Counted from the stretch's first letter, positions 50,156 to 61,980 are shown. The stretch is DNA of 64,000 nucleotides from Janibacter sp. CX7 (GCF_024362365.1 NZ_CP101464.1:1674001-1738000), one strand, 5' to 3'. Numbers and translations are program-made. Notes: generated by a model from the sequence alone, not told the origin.

Positions 50156-51819
50156 CCACGCTGTCCCGCAATCCCCGTCTCGGCGGCATCCTCGCCGTCG
50201 TCGGTTCCGTCCTGCTCCTGCTCTCCGGCCTGCTGTCGTGGAGCTACGAGCCCATCCTCGGCGACATCTCCGTCCGCTTCTGGCCGGTCACGCTGCAGGT
50301 CTACGCGATGGTCATCGGTGCCGTCGCGCTCCTCCTGGCGCTGGTCGCCAGCGGACCGCTCGGTCGCTGGGCCGAGCACATCGACCCGGCCCGTGGGCTG
50401 CGCACCATCGGCGTGACGGGCGTGCTCTTCGCGCTCGCCTCGCTCATCGCGGTGACGCTCGAGGCCGGCGGCCTGATCAACGCCAACGAAGGTGTCTGGA
50501 TCGCCCTCGTGGGAGCCGTGCTCGTCACGGTCGGCGGCTACCTGCGCCCGGAGACCAAGGTGCTCGACCCGAGCACCATCGCCCTGCCGGCATGGGTCGA
50601 GATCATCACGATCGCGCTCCTGCTCGGGGTGGCGCTCTTCACGGCGCAGTACGCGCTCAAGCAGGAGGAGCCCTGGGTCCTCGTGCTGCTCGTCGGCATG
50701 CTCATCGGCGTCACGCTGACGATCACCCGATCCAACCTGGCCGCCTGGCTCGGCGGGGTGACGACGCGCCACCGTCGGGTCTTCACCTTGGCGACCTTCG
50801 TCGTGGCGCTGGCCTTCCCCTTCACGCAGGGCGGCTCGGAGGCCAACCTGACGATCGCCGGCAACGTGCTGATCTTCGCGGCGACCGCCCTCGGCCTCAA
50901 CATCGTCGTCGGTCTCGCCGGTCTCCTCGACCTCGGCTACATCGCCTTCCTCGGAGCCGGCGCGTACGTCGGTGCCTCGATGTCCATGTCGGCCTTCGCC
51001 ACGATCGGCTGGAAGCCCCCCTTCCTCGTCGTCATGGTCATCGGTGGGGTCGTCTCGAGCATCCTCGGCCTGATCATCGGCTCGCCGACGCTGCGCGTCT
51101 CCGGTGACTACCTGGCCATCGTGACGCTCGCCTTCGGCGAGATCTTCCGACTGGCGATGTTCAACCTCGACGGCACGTCCGGCCCCAACATCACGCGGGG
51201 GTCCAACGGCATCAACGCCATCCCGGACCTGAACCTCTTCGGGTTCAACTTCGGGGAGACGCACACCCTCCTGGGCATCGAGATCCCGCGAGCGGGCAAC
51301 TACTACTTCGTGCTCATCGCGCTCATCGTCTTCGTCATCGTGGTCTTCACCCACCTCAACAACTCGCGCATCGGTCGCGGCTGGGTCGCCATCCGCGAGG
51401 ACGAGCGGGCTGCCGAGGCCATGGGTGTCAACGTCTTCGGCCTCAAGCTGCTCGCCTTCGCCGGCGGCGCCTCGCTGGCCGGCATGGCCGGCACGGTCAA
51501 GGCACACATGGACCAGGCCGTCTCCCCCGACAGCTACATCTTCCTCGAGTCGGCCTTCCTCCTCGCGGCGGTCGTGCTCGGCGGCATGGGCACGGTCGGC
51601 GGCGTCCTCATCGGTGCGGCACTGCTGAAGTTCCTGCCGGAGAAGCTGCGCTTCCTCGACGACTACCGCCTGCTGATGTTCGGCCTCGTGCTCGTCGTCA
51701 TGATGCGCGTGCGTCCCGAGGGTCTGGTCGCGAGCAAGCGTCGTCAGCTGGAATTCCACGACGACGACGAGGACCTGGCCGAGACAGTGGCCATCGACGA
51801 GCTGGAGGCAGCAAAGTGA
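50152..51819 (+). CDS. livM: Branched-chain amino-acid ABC permease LivM with N-terminal extension
   Basis: The LivM core starts near residue 215 (TLATFVVALAFPFTQ) and carries GLNIVVGLAGLLDLGYIAFLGAGAYVGA, IGSPTLRVSGDYLAIVTLAFGEI and RGWVAIREDERAAEAMGVN, the coupling loop. The total of 555 residues exceeds the ~330-425 of usual LivM. The extra N-terminal part (about 200 residues) has five or more membrane helices with charged loops and no recognised domain. It overlaps livH and livG by 4 bp each. Confidence 0.92.
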   Translation: MTTLSRNPRLGGILAVVGSVLLLLSGLLSWSYEPILGDISVRFWPVTLQVYAMVIGAVALLLALVASGPLGRWAEHIDPARGLRTIGVTGVLFALASLIAVTLEAGGLINANEGVWIALVGAVLVTVGGYLRPETKVLDPSTIALPAWVEIITIALLLGVALFTAQYALKQEEPWVLVLLVGMLIGVTLTITRSNLAAWLGGVTTRHRRVFTLATFVVALAFPFTQGGSEANLTIAGNVLIFAATALGLNIVVGLAGLLDLGYIAFLGAGAYVGASMSMSAFATIGWKPPFLVVMVIGGVVSSILGLIIGSPTLRVSGDYLAIVTLAFGEIFRLAMFNLDGTSGPNITRGSNGINAIPDLNLFGFNFGETHTLLGIEIPRAGNYYFVLIALIVFVIVVFTHLNNSRIGRGWVAIREDERAAEAMGVNVFGLKLLAFAGGASLAGMAGTVKAHMDQAVSPDSYIFLESAFLLAAVVLGGMGTVGGVLIGAALLKFLPEKLRFLDDYRLLMFGLVLVVMMRVRPEGLVASKRRQLEFHDDDEDLAETVAIDELEAAK

Positions 51820-52700
51820 GCACCGCGACCGTCACCCCCAGCACCCCGGGGTCGAAGGGGGCGCCGACCACCATCCTCGACGCCCGCAACGTCACCATGC
51901 GCTTCGGTGGTCTCGTGGCCGTCAACGACGTGTCGATGGAGGTGCGTGAGGGCGAGATCGTCGGCCTCATCGGCCCCAACGGCGCCGGCAAGACGACCTT
52001 CTTCAACTGCCTCACCGGCATGTACAAGCCCACCGAGGGCCGGGTCTCGCTCTTCGACACCGAGATCCCGCCGAAGCCCCGGGCGGTGGTGCGGGCCGGC
52101 ATGGCCCGCACCTTCCAGAACATCCGGCTCTTCGGCAACATGACCGCGCTCGAGAACGTCATGGTCGGCCGCTTCTGCCGCACCTCCTCCGGTGCCTTCA
52201 CCTCGATCATCCGGGGACCGAAGTTCCGCCGTGAGGAGCAGGAGACGACCGAGAAGGCGCACGAGCTGCTCAAGTACGTCGGGCTGGGGCAGAGCGCGCA
52301 CCTGCTGGCGCGCAACATGCCCTACGGCGACCAGCGACGCCTGGAGATCGCGCGAGCCCTCGCGACGGACCCCAAGGTGCTGCTGCTCGACGAGCCGACG
52401 GCCGGCATGAACCCGCGCGAGACCGAGCAGGCCATGGAGCTGATCTTCAAGATCCGCGACTCCGGCCTCGCGGTCGTCGTCATCGAGCACGACATGCGGT
52501 TCATCTTCAACCTCTGCGACCGCGTCCTCTGCCTCGTGCGGGGCGAGGTCCTCGTCCAGGGCACACCCGGTGAGGTGCAGTCCGACCCGCGGGTCATCGA
52601 GGCCTACATCGGTGGCGCGGAGGACGAGGACGAAGAGGTCGCCCCGCTCGAGGTCGAGACGGCCTTCAGCGCGGCCGAGGACGAGAAGGAGGACCGATGA
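51816..52700 (+). CDS. livG: Branched-chain amino-acid ABC ATPase LivG
   Basis: This 294-residue ATPase has Walker A GPNGAGKTTFFNCLTG, a LivG-type loop MARTFQNIRLFGNMTALENVMVG, a signature equivalent MPYGDQRRLEIARAL and Walker B VLLLDEPTAGMNPRE. The GTG overlaps the LivM stop and its own stop overlaps LivF. The C-terminal tail EDEDEEVAPLEVETAFSAAE is acidic and unusual in being about 35 residues past the family core; its role is unknown. Confidence 0.95.
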   Translation: MSTATVTPSTPGSKGAPTTILDARNVTMRFGGLVAVNDVSMEVREGEIVGLIGPNGAGKTTFFNCLTGMYKPTEGRVSLFDTEIPPKPRAVVRAGMARTFQNIRLFGNMTALENVMVGRFCRTSSGAFTSIIRGPKFRREEQETTEKAHELLKYVGLGQSAHLLARNMPYGDQRRLEIARALATDPKVLLLDEPTAGMNPRETEQAMELIFKIRDSGLAVVVIEHDMRFIFNLCDRVLCLVRGEVLVQGTPGEVQSDPRVIEAYIGGAEDEDEEVAPLEVETAFSAAEDEKEDR

Positions 52701-53410
52701 GCGCCATGCTCGAGGTCAAGGACCTGGAGGTCTCCTACGGCAAGATCATCGCCGTCAAGGGCATCTCCTTCAGTGTCGACGAGGGTGAGGTCGTCACGCT
52801 CATCGGCACCAACGGCGCCGGCAAGACGACCACCCTGCGCACCATCTCGGGCCTGCTGCGCCCCAGTGGTGGTGAGATCCGCTTCCGCGGGGAGCGCATC
52901 GACGGCACCGCGGCACACCAGATCGTCGGGATGGGCCTGGCCCACTCCCCCGAGGGTCGGCGGATCTTCCCGCGGATGACCGTCGAGGAGAACCTGCTGC
53001 TCGGCGCCTTCGGGCGACGTGACAAGGAGGTCCCGAAGGACCTGCAGGCGGCCTACGAGCTCTTCCCGATCCTCGGGGAGCGCAGCAAGCAGCCGGCGGG
53101 CACCTTCTCGGGTGGTGAGCAGCAGATGCTCGCCATGGGCCGGGCGATGCTCTCCCGGCCGAAGCTGCTCATGCTCGACGAGCCCTCGATGGGTCTGTCG
53201 CCGATCATGATGAAGCGGATCATGGCCACGGTGAAGACGCTGCAGTCGCAGGGCACGACGATCCTGCTCGTCGAGCAGAATGCCCGTGCCGCGCTCAAGC
53301 TCGCCTCGAAGGGCTATGTCCTCGAGGTCGGCAAGATCGTCACCGAGGGCACCGGTCAGGAGCTGCTCACCTCCGACGAGGTGCGCAAGGCGTATCTCGG
53401 CGAGGACTAG
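52697..53410 (+). CDS. livF: Branched-chain amino-acid ABC ATPase LivF
   Basis: LivF is the second ATPase of the transporter. The 237-residue protein has Walker A GTNGAGKTT, the LivF segment GLAHSPEGRRIFPRMTVEENL, signature FSGGEQQMLAMGRAL-like SGGEQQML, and Walker B LLMLDEPSMGLSP. It overlaps livG by 4 bp and ends the operon. A conserved hairpin element follows. Confidence 0.95.
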   Translation: MSAMLEVKDLEVSYGKIIAVKGISFSVDEGEVVTLIGTNGAGKTTTLRTISGLLRPSGGEIRFRGERIDGTAAHQIVGMGLAHSPEGRRIFPRMTVEENLLLGAFGRRDKEVPKDLQAAYELFPILGERSKQPAGTFSGGEQQMLAMGRAMLSRPKLLMLDEPSMGLSPIMMKRIMATVKTLQSQGTTILLVEQNARAALKLASKGYVLEVGKIVTEGTGQELLTSDEVRKAYLGED

Positions 53411-53452
53411 CTCGTCCCACCCCCTTTCTCGCCGCTCCGTGGTCAGGGCGGC

Positions 53453-53548
53453 GAGGAGGGGGTCGGCGCCCGCCGAAGTCCCTACGTTTCCCTACGGCCG
53501 CGGGTTGACGTCCCGGACTTCGGCTTGATGTGCGCCGACCCCCTCCTC
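53453..53548 (-). repeat. Bulged-hairpin repeat element, copy C (inverted)
   Basis: Outer stem: GAGGAGGGGGTCGGCGC (53453-53469) pairs perfectly with 53532-53548. On the minus strand the 7-nt bulge is ACATCAA (53531-53525), identical to copy A, opposite 2 nt. Inner stem: GCCGAAGTC (53472-53480) with GACTTCGGC (53516-53524), around a 35-nt loop. The orientation is opposite to copies A and B. Its distal arm lacks CGAAGGGG but keeps a G-run. It lies between convergent livF and uvrA. Confidence 0.85.
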
Positions 53549-53630
53549 ACCTTCTCGCGTTGGCTCAGCAGCCCCGGGCCTCGCCTTCCCTGCTCAGCCG
53601 GCCAGCCCACCTGGCGCGGCGGGCCGTGGT

Positions 53631-53675
53631 GCGCCAGAACTCCGCAGGACCTGGGGTCCTGCGGAGTTCTGGCGC
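53631..53675. terminator. Perfect 21-bp hairpin between livF and uvrA
   Basis: The left arm (53631-53651) is the exact inverse of the right (53655-53675) with a 3-nt TGG loop. It ends 16 nt before the uvrA stop and likely terminates transcription from both sides. It resembles the palindrome at 38291-38352 in its centre and the hairpin at 5801-5877 in its arms. Confidence 0.75.
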
Positions 53676-53691
53676 GGGGAGGGGGCCTGAC

Positions 53692-56778
<3,087 letters not shown>

Positions 56779-56857
56779 GCACCCCACTCTAGGTCGCACC
56801 CCCGACAACGCCGTCAGGCCTCCGAGTGGTGGGGCCGCCGACCACTAGCCTGTCGGG
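56779..56857. promoter_or_regulatory. Divergent leaderless promoters of uvrA and the GH15 gene
   Basis: On the minus strand TAGAGT (56791-56786) lies 7 nt before the uvrA GTG at 56778. On the plus strand TAGCCT (56846-56851) lies 6 nt before ATG 56858. Neither start has a Shine-Dalgarno site. No SOS box was recognised in the 79-bp gap. Confidence 0.5.
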
Positions 56858-58675
56858 ATGAGCACCCCGATCGAGGACTACGCCGCCATCGGTGACACCG
56901 AGACCGCAGCCCTGGTGTCGAAGGGGGGTTCCGTCGACTGGCTCTGCCTGCCGCGCTTCGACTCCTCGTCGTGCTTCACCGCGCTGCTCGGCACCCCCGA
57001 GCACGGCCGGTGGCTCATTGGCCCGGTCGCCGAGGCGACGACGACCCGCGCCTACCGCGGCGACTCCTTCATCCTCGAGACCATCCACCGGACCGCCACG
57101 GGGGCGGTCAAGGTGACCGACCTCATGCCGCTCGGGGACGGTCGCGCCGACCTCGTGCGGGTCGTCGAGGGGCTCGAGGGCGAGGTCGAGATGGAGCACG
57201 AGTGGGTGGTGCGCCTGGGCTACGGCCGCATCCGCCCCTGGGTCGCGCACTCCCCCGGCCACGAGCTCGACGACGAGGTCATCACGGCCATCGCCGGCAA
57301 CGACATGCTCGTGCTGCGCGGCTCCCGCCTGCCGCGGCCCGACGGCGACCACCACCGCGACCGCTGGACCGTGCGTGCCGGCGAGCACTACAACTTCTCG
57401 ACGACGTGGTTCGCCTCCTACAAGGCGATCCCGCCGCCGCTCGACATCAGCTCGCGCATCGAGGCCACCCACGAGCGCTCCTCGCAGTGGGCCGCCCGGT
57501 GCACCTACGAGGGCCCCTACCGGTCCGAGGTCGTCCGGTCGCTGCTCACCCTTCGCCTCCTGACCGACACCCGACGTGGCGGCATCGTCGCGGCCGCGAC
57601 CACCTCCCTGCCCGAGGACTTCGGCGGGGTGCGCAACTGGGACTACCGCTACTGCTGGCTGCGCGATGCCTCGCTCACGCTCGAGGCACTGCTCAAGTCG
57701 GGTTACGTCGGCACGACGAAGCTGTGGCGCGACTGGCTGGTGCGCGCCATCGCCGGCGACCCCGAGGACATGCAGATCATGTACGCCGTCGACGGCGGCC
57801 GCGAGCTGCCCGAGCGCGAGCTCGACCACCTGCCCGGCTACGCCGACAGCCGCCCCGTGCGCATCGGCAACGGCGCCGTCGACCAGAAGCAGACCGACGT
57901 CCTCGGCGAGGTGATGATCGCCCTCGAGGACGCCCGGGCCCAGGGGCTGCAGGAGTCACCGCAGTCGTGGGCCGTGCAGCGCTCGCTCGTCAACAACCTC
58001 GCCGAGCACTGGGACCAGGCCGACAACGGCCTGTGGGAGATCCGTGGTCCGCTGCGCCACTTCACCCACTCCCGGGTCATGGTCTGGGCCGCCCTCGACC
58101 GCGCCATCCGGGCGGTGGAGGTCCACGGCTACGAGGGCGAGGTCGAGCTCTGGCGCGACCTGCGTGAGCGGGTTCGCGCCGACGTCCTCGAGCGCGGCTG
58201 GAACGACGCCAAGCAGACCTTCACCCAGCACTACGACACCGACGAGGTCGACGCCTCGCTCCTGCTCATCCCCATGGTGGGCTTCCTCCCGCCCGACGAC
58301 CCGCGGGTCCTCGGCACCGTCGCCGCGGTCGAGCACGACCTCATGCGCGACGGGTTCCTCCTGCGCTACCGCACGGAGAGCGGTGTCGACGGGCTCGCCG
58401 GCGACGAGCACCCCTTCCTCGCCTGCTCGTGGTGGCTCGTCAGCGCCTATGCCCTCACCGGACAGCTCGACAAGGGCCACGCGCTGATGCAGCGCCTGTG
58501 CGGCCTGCTCAACGACGTGGGCCTCGTCGCCGAGGAGTACGACGTCGAGGGCGACCGCCAAGCCGGCAACTTCCCGCAGGCTTTCAGCCACCTGACCCTC
58601 ATCGGCGCTGCCTATGCCCTGCGCGACGCCGAGGCCGCCGCGGCCGCCACCCCCGACGAAGGAGACCCCGCATGA
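56858..58675 (+). CDS. Glycoside hydrolase family 15 protein (trehalase/glucoamylase-like)
   Basis: The 605-residue protein has the N-terminal beta-sandwich of bacterial GH15 enzymes (about 1-240, starting IEDYAAIGDTETAALVSKGGSVDWLCLPRFDS). The (alpha/alpha)6 barrel follows, with GVRNWDYRYCWLRDASLTLEAL, DNGLWEIRG (general acid region) and GLVAEEYDVEGDRQAGNFPQAFSH (general base region). Mycobacterial relatives of this size act as trehalases, so cytosolic trehalose or maltooligosaccharide breakdown is likely; substrate choice is inference. The ATG at 56858 looks leaderless. It overlaps the next gene, a metallo-hydrolase, by 4 bp. Confidence 0.92.
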   Translation: MSTPIEDYAAIGDTETAALVSKGGSVDWLCLPRFDSSSCFTALLGTPEHGRWLIGPVAEATTTRAYRGDSFILETIHRTATGAVKVTDLMPLGDGRADLVRVVEGLEGEVEMEHEWVVRLGYGRIRPWVAHSPGHELDDEVITAIAGNDMLVLRGSRLPRPDGDHHRDRWTVRAGEHYNFSTTWFASYKAIPPPLDISSRIEATHERSSQWAARCTYEGPYRSEVVRSLLTLRLLTDTRRGGIVAAATTSLPEDFGGVRNWDYRYCWLRDASLTLEALLKSGYVGTTKLWRDWLVRAIAGDPEDMQIMYAVDGGRELPERELDHLPGYADSRPVRIGNGAVDQKQTDVLGEVMIALEDARAQGLQESPQSWAVQRSLVNNLAEHWDQADNGLWEIRGPLRHFTHSRVMVWAALDRAIRAVEVHGYEGEVELWRDLRERVRADVLERGWNDAKQTFTQHYDTDEVDASLLLIPMVGFLPPDDPRVLGTVAAVEHDLMRDGFLLRYRTESGVDGLAGDEHPFLACSWWLVSAYALTGQLDKGHALMQRLCGLLNDVGLVAEEYDVEGDRQAGNFPQAFSHLTLIGAAYALRDAEAAAAATPDEGDPA

Positions 58676-59349
58676 GCACCCCCACCGACGCCTACGACCC
58701 GGACGTCCAGCCGGGCGGCCCGTGGTCGACCCGCGAGCTGGCCCACCTGACGATCCGCAAGATGGCCGTCTCGCAGATGCACAACAACGTCTACCTCCTC
58801 ACCTGCCGCACCACCGGCGAGCAGCTGCTCGTCGACGCCGCGGACGAAGGGGAGCGCATTCGTGAGCTCGTCGCCGCCGGTGGGTCGGGCCTCGCCCAGC
58901 TGGTGACGACGCACCAGCACTGGGACCACGTGCGTGCCCTCGAGGAGACCGCTCAGACCTTCTCCCCCACGACCCAGGCGGGCGAGGACGACGCCGACGC
59001 CCTGCCGCTCGCGCCCGACGTGCGACTGCAGCACGGCGACACCGTGCGCTTCGGCGAGATCACCCTCGACGTCGTCCACCTGCGCGGGCACACCCCGGGC
59101 TCGGTGGCGCTGGCCTACGACGACCCGCAGGGGCACACGCACCTCTTCACCGGGGACAGCCTCTTCCCCGGCGGTGTGGGCAACACCAAGATGGAGGGGC
59201 AGAGCTTCGACGCGCTCTTCGCCGACGTCACCCAGCGGGTCTTCGACGTCTACGACGACGACACCTGGGTCTACCCCGGCCACGGCTCCGACACCACCCT
59301 CGGCGCCGAGCGCCCGCACCTCGACGAGTGGCGCGAGCGCGGCTGGTGA
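58672..59349 (+). CDS. Metallo-beta-lactamase-fold hydrolase
   Basis: The 225-residue protein has the metal-binding motif TTHQHWDHV (HxHxDH), a histidine in HLRGHTPGS, the bridging aspartate in FTGDSLFPGGVG and the final histidine in YPGHGSDT. This resembles glyoxalase II-type and related thioester or sulfur hydrolases. The N-terminus MHNNVYLLTC is typical. It is translationally coupled to the GH15 enzyme (ATGA), but the chemical link between them is unknown. Confidence 0.9.
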   Translation: MSTPTDAYDPDVQPGGPWSTRELAHLTIRKMAVSQMHNNVYLLTCRTTGEQLLVDAADEGERIRELVAAGGSGLAQLVTTHQHWDHVRALEETAQTFSPTTQAGEDDADALPLAPDVRLQHGDTVRFGEITLDVVHLRGHTPGSVALAYDDPQGHTHLFTGDSLFPGGVGNTKMEGQSFDALFADVTQRVFDVYDDDTWVYPGHGSDTTLGAERPHLDEWRERGW

Positions 59350-59352
59350 CGG

Positions 59353-59970
59353 TCAGTGGGTCGTGGCGACCTTGGCGCTGAAGCCGATCATCGCCGCGCC
59401 CATGCCCCCTTCGATCCGTCGACGCACGCGCGGGGCGGACACGAAGGACCGGGCCCGGTCGGCGAGCAGCACGACCGTCGACAGGTAGAGCGACCCGAGG
59501 GCCACGAGGCTCAGGGCGTAGAGGGCAAGGACGGGCAGACCCGCGCCGTCGCCGACGAACTGCGGCAGCACCGCGAGGTTGAAGGCCAGCACCTTGGGGT
59601 TGGTGATGTTGCACAGGAAGCCCTGGGCGAAGAGCCGACCCCGACCGCGCGACTCCGGCTCCCGGGCGGCCTCCGCCGAGAAGTCACCCCGCCAGGCCGT
59701 CCACAGCGCGTGGCCCCCAAGCCACAGCAAATAGGCCGCACCCACCCACTTGACCGTGAGGAAGAGCGGCTCGCTGGCGACGATGATCGCGCCCAGCCCG
59801 CCGGCTGCGAGCAACCCCTGCACGGCCCCCGCCGTGCTCACGCCGGCCATGGTCAGCAGGCCGGCGCCACGCCCCCGCACGAGGGCGGCACGCAGGGTGA
59901 GTGCGGTGTCCGGACCCGGGGCGATCGTGATGACCAGGACCAGGGCGAGGAAGGACAGATAGGTCGCCAT
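59353..59970 (-). CDS. LysE-family amino-acid exporter
   Basis: The 205-residue membrane protein has the LysE/RhtB pattern: an N-terminal helix ending ITIAPGPDTALTLRAAL (the family GPD motif), KWVGAAYLLWLGGHALW and NITNPKVLAFNLAVLPQF. Six helices are predicted. These proteins export amino acids such as lysine, threonine or homoserine. The ATG at 59970 is 7 nt after TAGTCT; no ribosome-binding site exists, and only 23 bp separate it from the divergent EamA gene. It nearly abuts the convergent hydrolase gene. Confidence 0.93.
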   Translation of the reverse strand: MATYLSFLALVLVITIAPGPDTALTLRAALVRGRGAGLLTMAGVSTAGAVQGLLAAGGLGAIIVASEPLFLTVKWVGAAYLLWLGGHALWTAWRGDFSAEAAREPESRGRGRLFAQGFLCNITNPKVLAFNLAVLPQFVGDGAGLPVLALYALSLVALGSLYLSTVVLLADRARSFVSAPRVRRRIEGGMGAAMIGFSAKVATTH

Positions 59971-59993
59971 GGGGCGAAGACTAGGGTGACGCC
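59971..59993. promoter_or_regulatory. Overlapping divergent -10 boxes of lysE and eamA
   Basis: TAGGGT (59982-59987, plus) and TAGTCT (59983-59978, minus) share the TA at 59982-59983 within CTAG. Spacers are 6 nt to GTG 59994 and 7 nt to ATG 59970. The two start codons are 23 bp apart, too few for leaders with ribosome-binding sites. Confidence 0.6.
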
Positions 59994-60884
59994 GTGAGTC
60001 GTGTCGATGCCGTCCCAGCCCCGCTCCTCGTGCTCGCCGCGGTGGTGTCGGTCCAGTTCGGTGGCGCCCTCGCCGCGACCCTCGTCCCGCAGATCGGCGC
60101 CGCCGGATCCGTCGTCCTGCGCCTGCTCATCGCGACCGCGCTGCTCCTGCTCTTCGCCCGACCGAGATGGCGCGGTCACCGCCCCCGGGACTGGGCCACC
60201 GTCGGCTGCTTCGGGCTCGCGCTCGGCCTGATGAACTTCGCCTTCTACGCCTCACTCGGGCACCTGCCGATCGGCGTCGCGGTCACCATCGAGTTCATCG
60301 GACCGCTGACTCTCGCGGCCGTGCTCTCCCGTCGACCCCGCGACCTCCTTGCCGTCGCCGCGGCGGGCGTCGGGGTCGTGCTCATCTCGCAGGCCCTGAG
60401 CCTCCCCTTCGCCGACCTCGAGCGCACCGGCATCGTGCTGGCGCTCCTTGCGGGTGCCTGCTGGGCCGCCTACATCGTCTTCTCCGGTCGCACTGGCGCG
60501 GCCTTCCCCCAGCTGGAGGGACTGGCCCTGGCCATGGTCGTGGCGACCGCCGTCGTCCTGCCCTTCGGCATCTGGGACGTGAGCGTCCACGGCACCTCGG
60601 CCTGGGACGGCACCGTCCTGCTCAAGGGCCTCGGCATCGCCGTCCTCAGCTCGGTGCTGCCCTACTCGCTCGAGCTCGTGGCCCTGCGGCGCCTGGCACC
60701 GGCGGTCTTCGGCATCCTGCTCAGCCTCGAGCCGGCGGTCGCCGCCCTCGCCGGGCTCCTCGTCCTGGGCCAGCGCCTGTCGCCCGTCCAGCTCGGCGGG
60801 ATGGCCCTCGTCGTTCTCGCGAGCGTCCTCGTCCTCGGGCTGGGTGCGCGCCGCACCGGCCCCTCCCCCGAGATCCCGGTCTGA
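59994..60884 (+). CDS. EamA/DMT-family transporter (RhtA-like exporter)
   Basis: The 296-residue protein has ten hydrophobic segments in two EamA halves. Landmarks are SVQFGGALAATLVPQIGAAGSVVLRLLIATALLL, FIGPLTLAAVLSRRP, and near the end [42 protein letters not shown]. The RhtA group exports threonine and homoserine. It is divergent from a LysE exporter and could share substrates with it. The GTG at 59994 lies 6 nt after TAGGGT. A perfect hairpin with paired CGAAGGGGG motifs ends it. Confidence 0.93.
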   Translation: MSRVDAVPAPLLVLAAVVSVQFGGALAATLVPQIGAAGSVVLRLLIATALLLLFARPRWRGHRPRDWATVGCFGLALGLMNFAFYASLGHLPIGVAVTIEFIGPLTLAAVLSRRPRDLLAVAAAGVGVVLISQALSLPFADLERTGIVLALLAGACWAAYIVFSGRTGAAFPQLEGLALAMVVATAVVLPFGIWDVSVHGTSAWDGTVLLKGLGIAVLSSVLPYSLELVALRRLAPAVFGILLSLEPAVAALAGLLVLGQRLSPVQLGGMALVVLASVLVLGLGARRTGPSPEIPV

Positions 60885-60892
60885 CAACAGGA

Positions 60893-60932
60893 CGAAGGGG
60901 GGTGGTCACCGTGCGGTGACCACCCCCCTTCG
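60893..60932. terminator. Perfect 19-bp hairpin built from inverted CGAAGGGGG
   Basis: CGAAGGGGGGTGGTCACCG (60893-60911), a TG loop and its exact inverse (60914-60932) lie between the convergent eamA and terC genes, 8 nt past the eamA stop. The outer part of each arm is the over-represented 9-mer. It probably terminates both genes. Confidence 0.85.
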
Positions 60933-60942
60933 CACCTGCGGA

Positions 60943-61980
60943 TCAGTGACCCGAGTCGATGCCCTCCTTGGCGTCCTTGTTGGACTTCCAGAGGCTGGCG
61001 ACGGTCGTGACACCGAGGATGACGACGATCGCGCCGAGGGAGAAGACGGTCGAGATCTCCGGGACGGAGACGTGCTCACCGCCGTTGATGAAGGGCAGGT
61101 TGTTCTCGTGGAGGGCGTGCAGGATGAGCTTGACGCCGATGAAGGCGAGCAGCACCGACAGGCCCAGGCTCATGTAGACCAGCTTCTTCAGCAGGCCACC
61201 GATGAGGAAGTAGAGCTGCCGCAGGCCCATGAGGGCGAAGAGGTTGGCCGTCAGGACGATGTAGGGCTCCTTGGTCAGGCCGTAGATCGCCGGGATGGAG
61301 TCGAGCGCGAAGAGCAGGTCGGTCATGCCGAGGGCGATGACGACGATGAAGATCGGGGTGGCGACGCGCTTGCCGTTCTCCTTCGTGAAGAGGCGCGAGG
61401 ACCACTCGGTCGTGCTCGGCACGGTGCGCTGGAACCACTTGATGATCGCATTGGGCTCCCAGTCCTCCTCCTCGTCATGACTCTCCGTCGCCAGGTTGTA
61501 GGCGGTGTAGATGAGGAAGAGGCCGAAGATGTAGAAGACCCAGGCGAACTGGTTGATGGCCGCGGCGCCGACGAAGATGAAGATCGTCCGCAGCACGATG
61601 GCGATGATGATGCCCCACAGCAGCGCGGTCTGCTGGAAGCGGCCCGGCACTCCGAACTTCGCCATGATGATGATGAAGATGAAGAGGTTGTCGATCGAGA
61701 GCGAGTACTCGGTCAACCACCCGGCGAAGAACTCCGTCCCGCGGTCACCGCCCTCGAGGAACCACAGGGCGATGCCGAAGAGGACCGCGGCCGCGACGTA
61801 GATCCCGAGGACGACCGAGACCTCCTTGGTGGAGGGCACGTGGGGCCGGCGGGCGACCATGATGACGTCGAAGGTGAGGACGACGGCGGCGACGGCGAGC
61901 GTGAGCAGCCACGCCCACGTCGGCACGTCCATCGTGCCGCCGCTCATGATCGCGGGTTGGAGGGTGGAGATGGTGGTCAA
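60943..61980 (-). CDS. terC: TerC-family membrane protein, likely manganese exporter
   Basis: The 345-residue protein has nine or so hydrophobic segments with the family's acidic residues: LTFDVIMVARRPH, YSLSIDNLFIFIIIM (SxDN) and LLFALDSIPAIYG (SxDSIPA). TerC proteins of this class (Alx/MeeF-like) export Mn2+. A TTG start at 61980 is preferred because GGAAGG lies 6 nt upstream; ATG codons 10 and 15 residues later are alternatives. A yybP-ykoY manganese riboswitch precedes it, which supports a manganese role. It lies downstream of uvrB in the same direction. Confidence 0.93.
   Translation of the reverse strand: MTTISTLQPAIMSGGTMDVPTWAWLLTLAVAAVVLTFDVIMVARRPHVPSTKEVSVVLGIYVAAAVLFGIALWFLEGGDRGTEFFAGWLTEYSLSIDNLFIFIIIMAKFGVPGRFQQTALLWGIIIAIVLRTIFIFVGAAAINQFAWVFYIFGLFLIYTAYNLATESHDEEEDWEPNAIIKWFQRTVPSTTEWSSRLFTKENGKRVATPIFIVVIALGMTDLLFALDSIPAIYGLTKEPYIVLTANLFALMGLRQLYFLIGGLLKKLVYMSLGLSVLLAFIGVKLILHALHENNLPFINGGEHVSVPEISTVFSLGAIVVILGVTTVASLWKSNKDAKEGIDSGH

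Noticed and set aside
56779..56857. An SOS (LexA) box upstream of uvrA
   Set aside because: No GAACnnnnGTTC-like or related palindrome was found in the gap, so SOS control of uvrA is not claimed.
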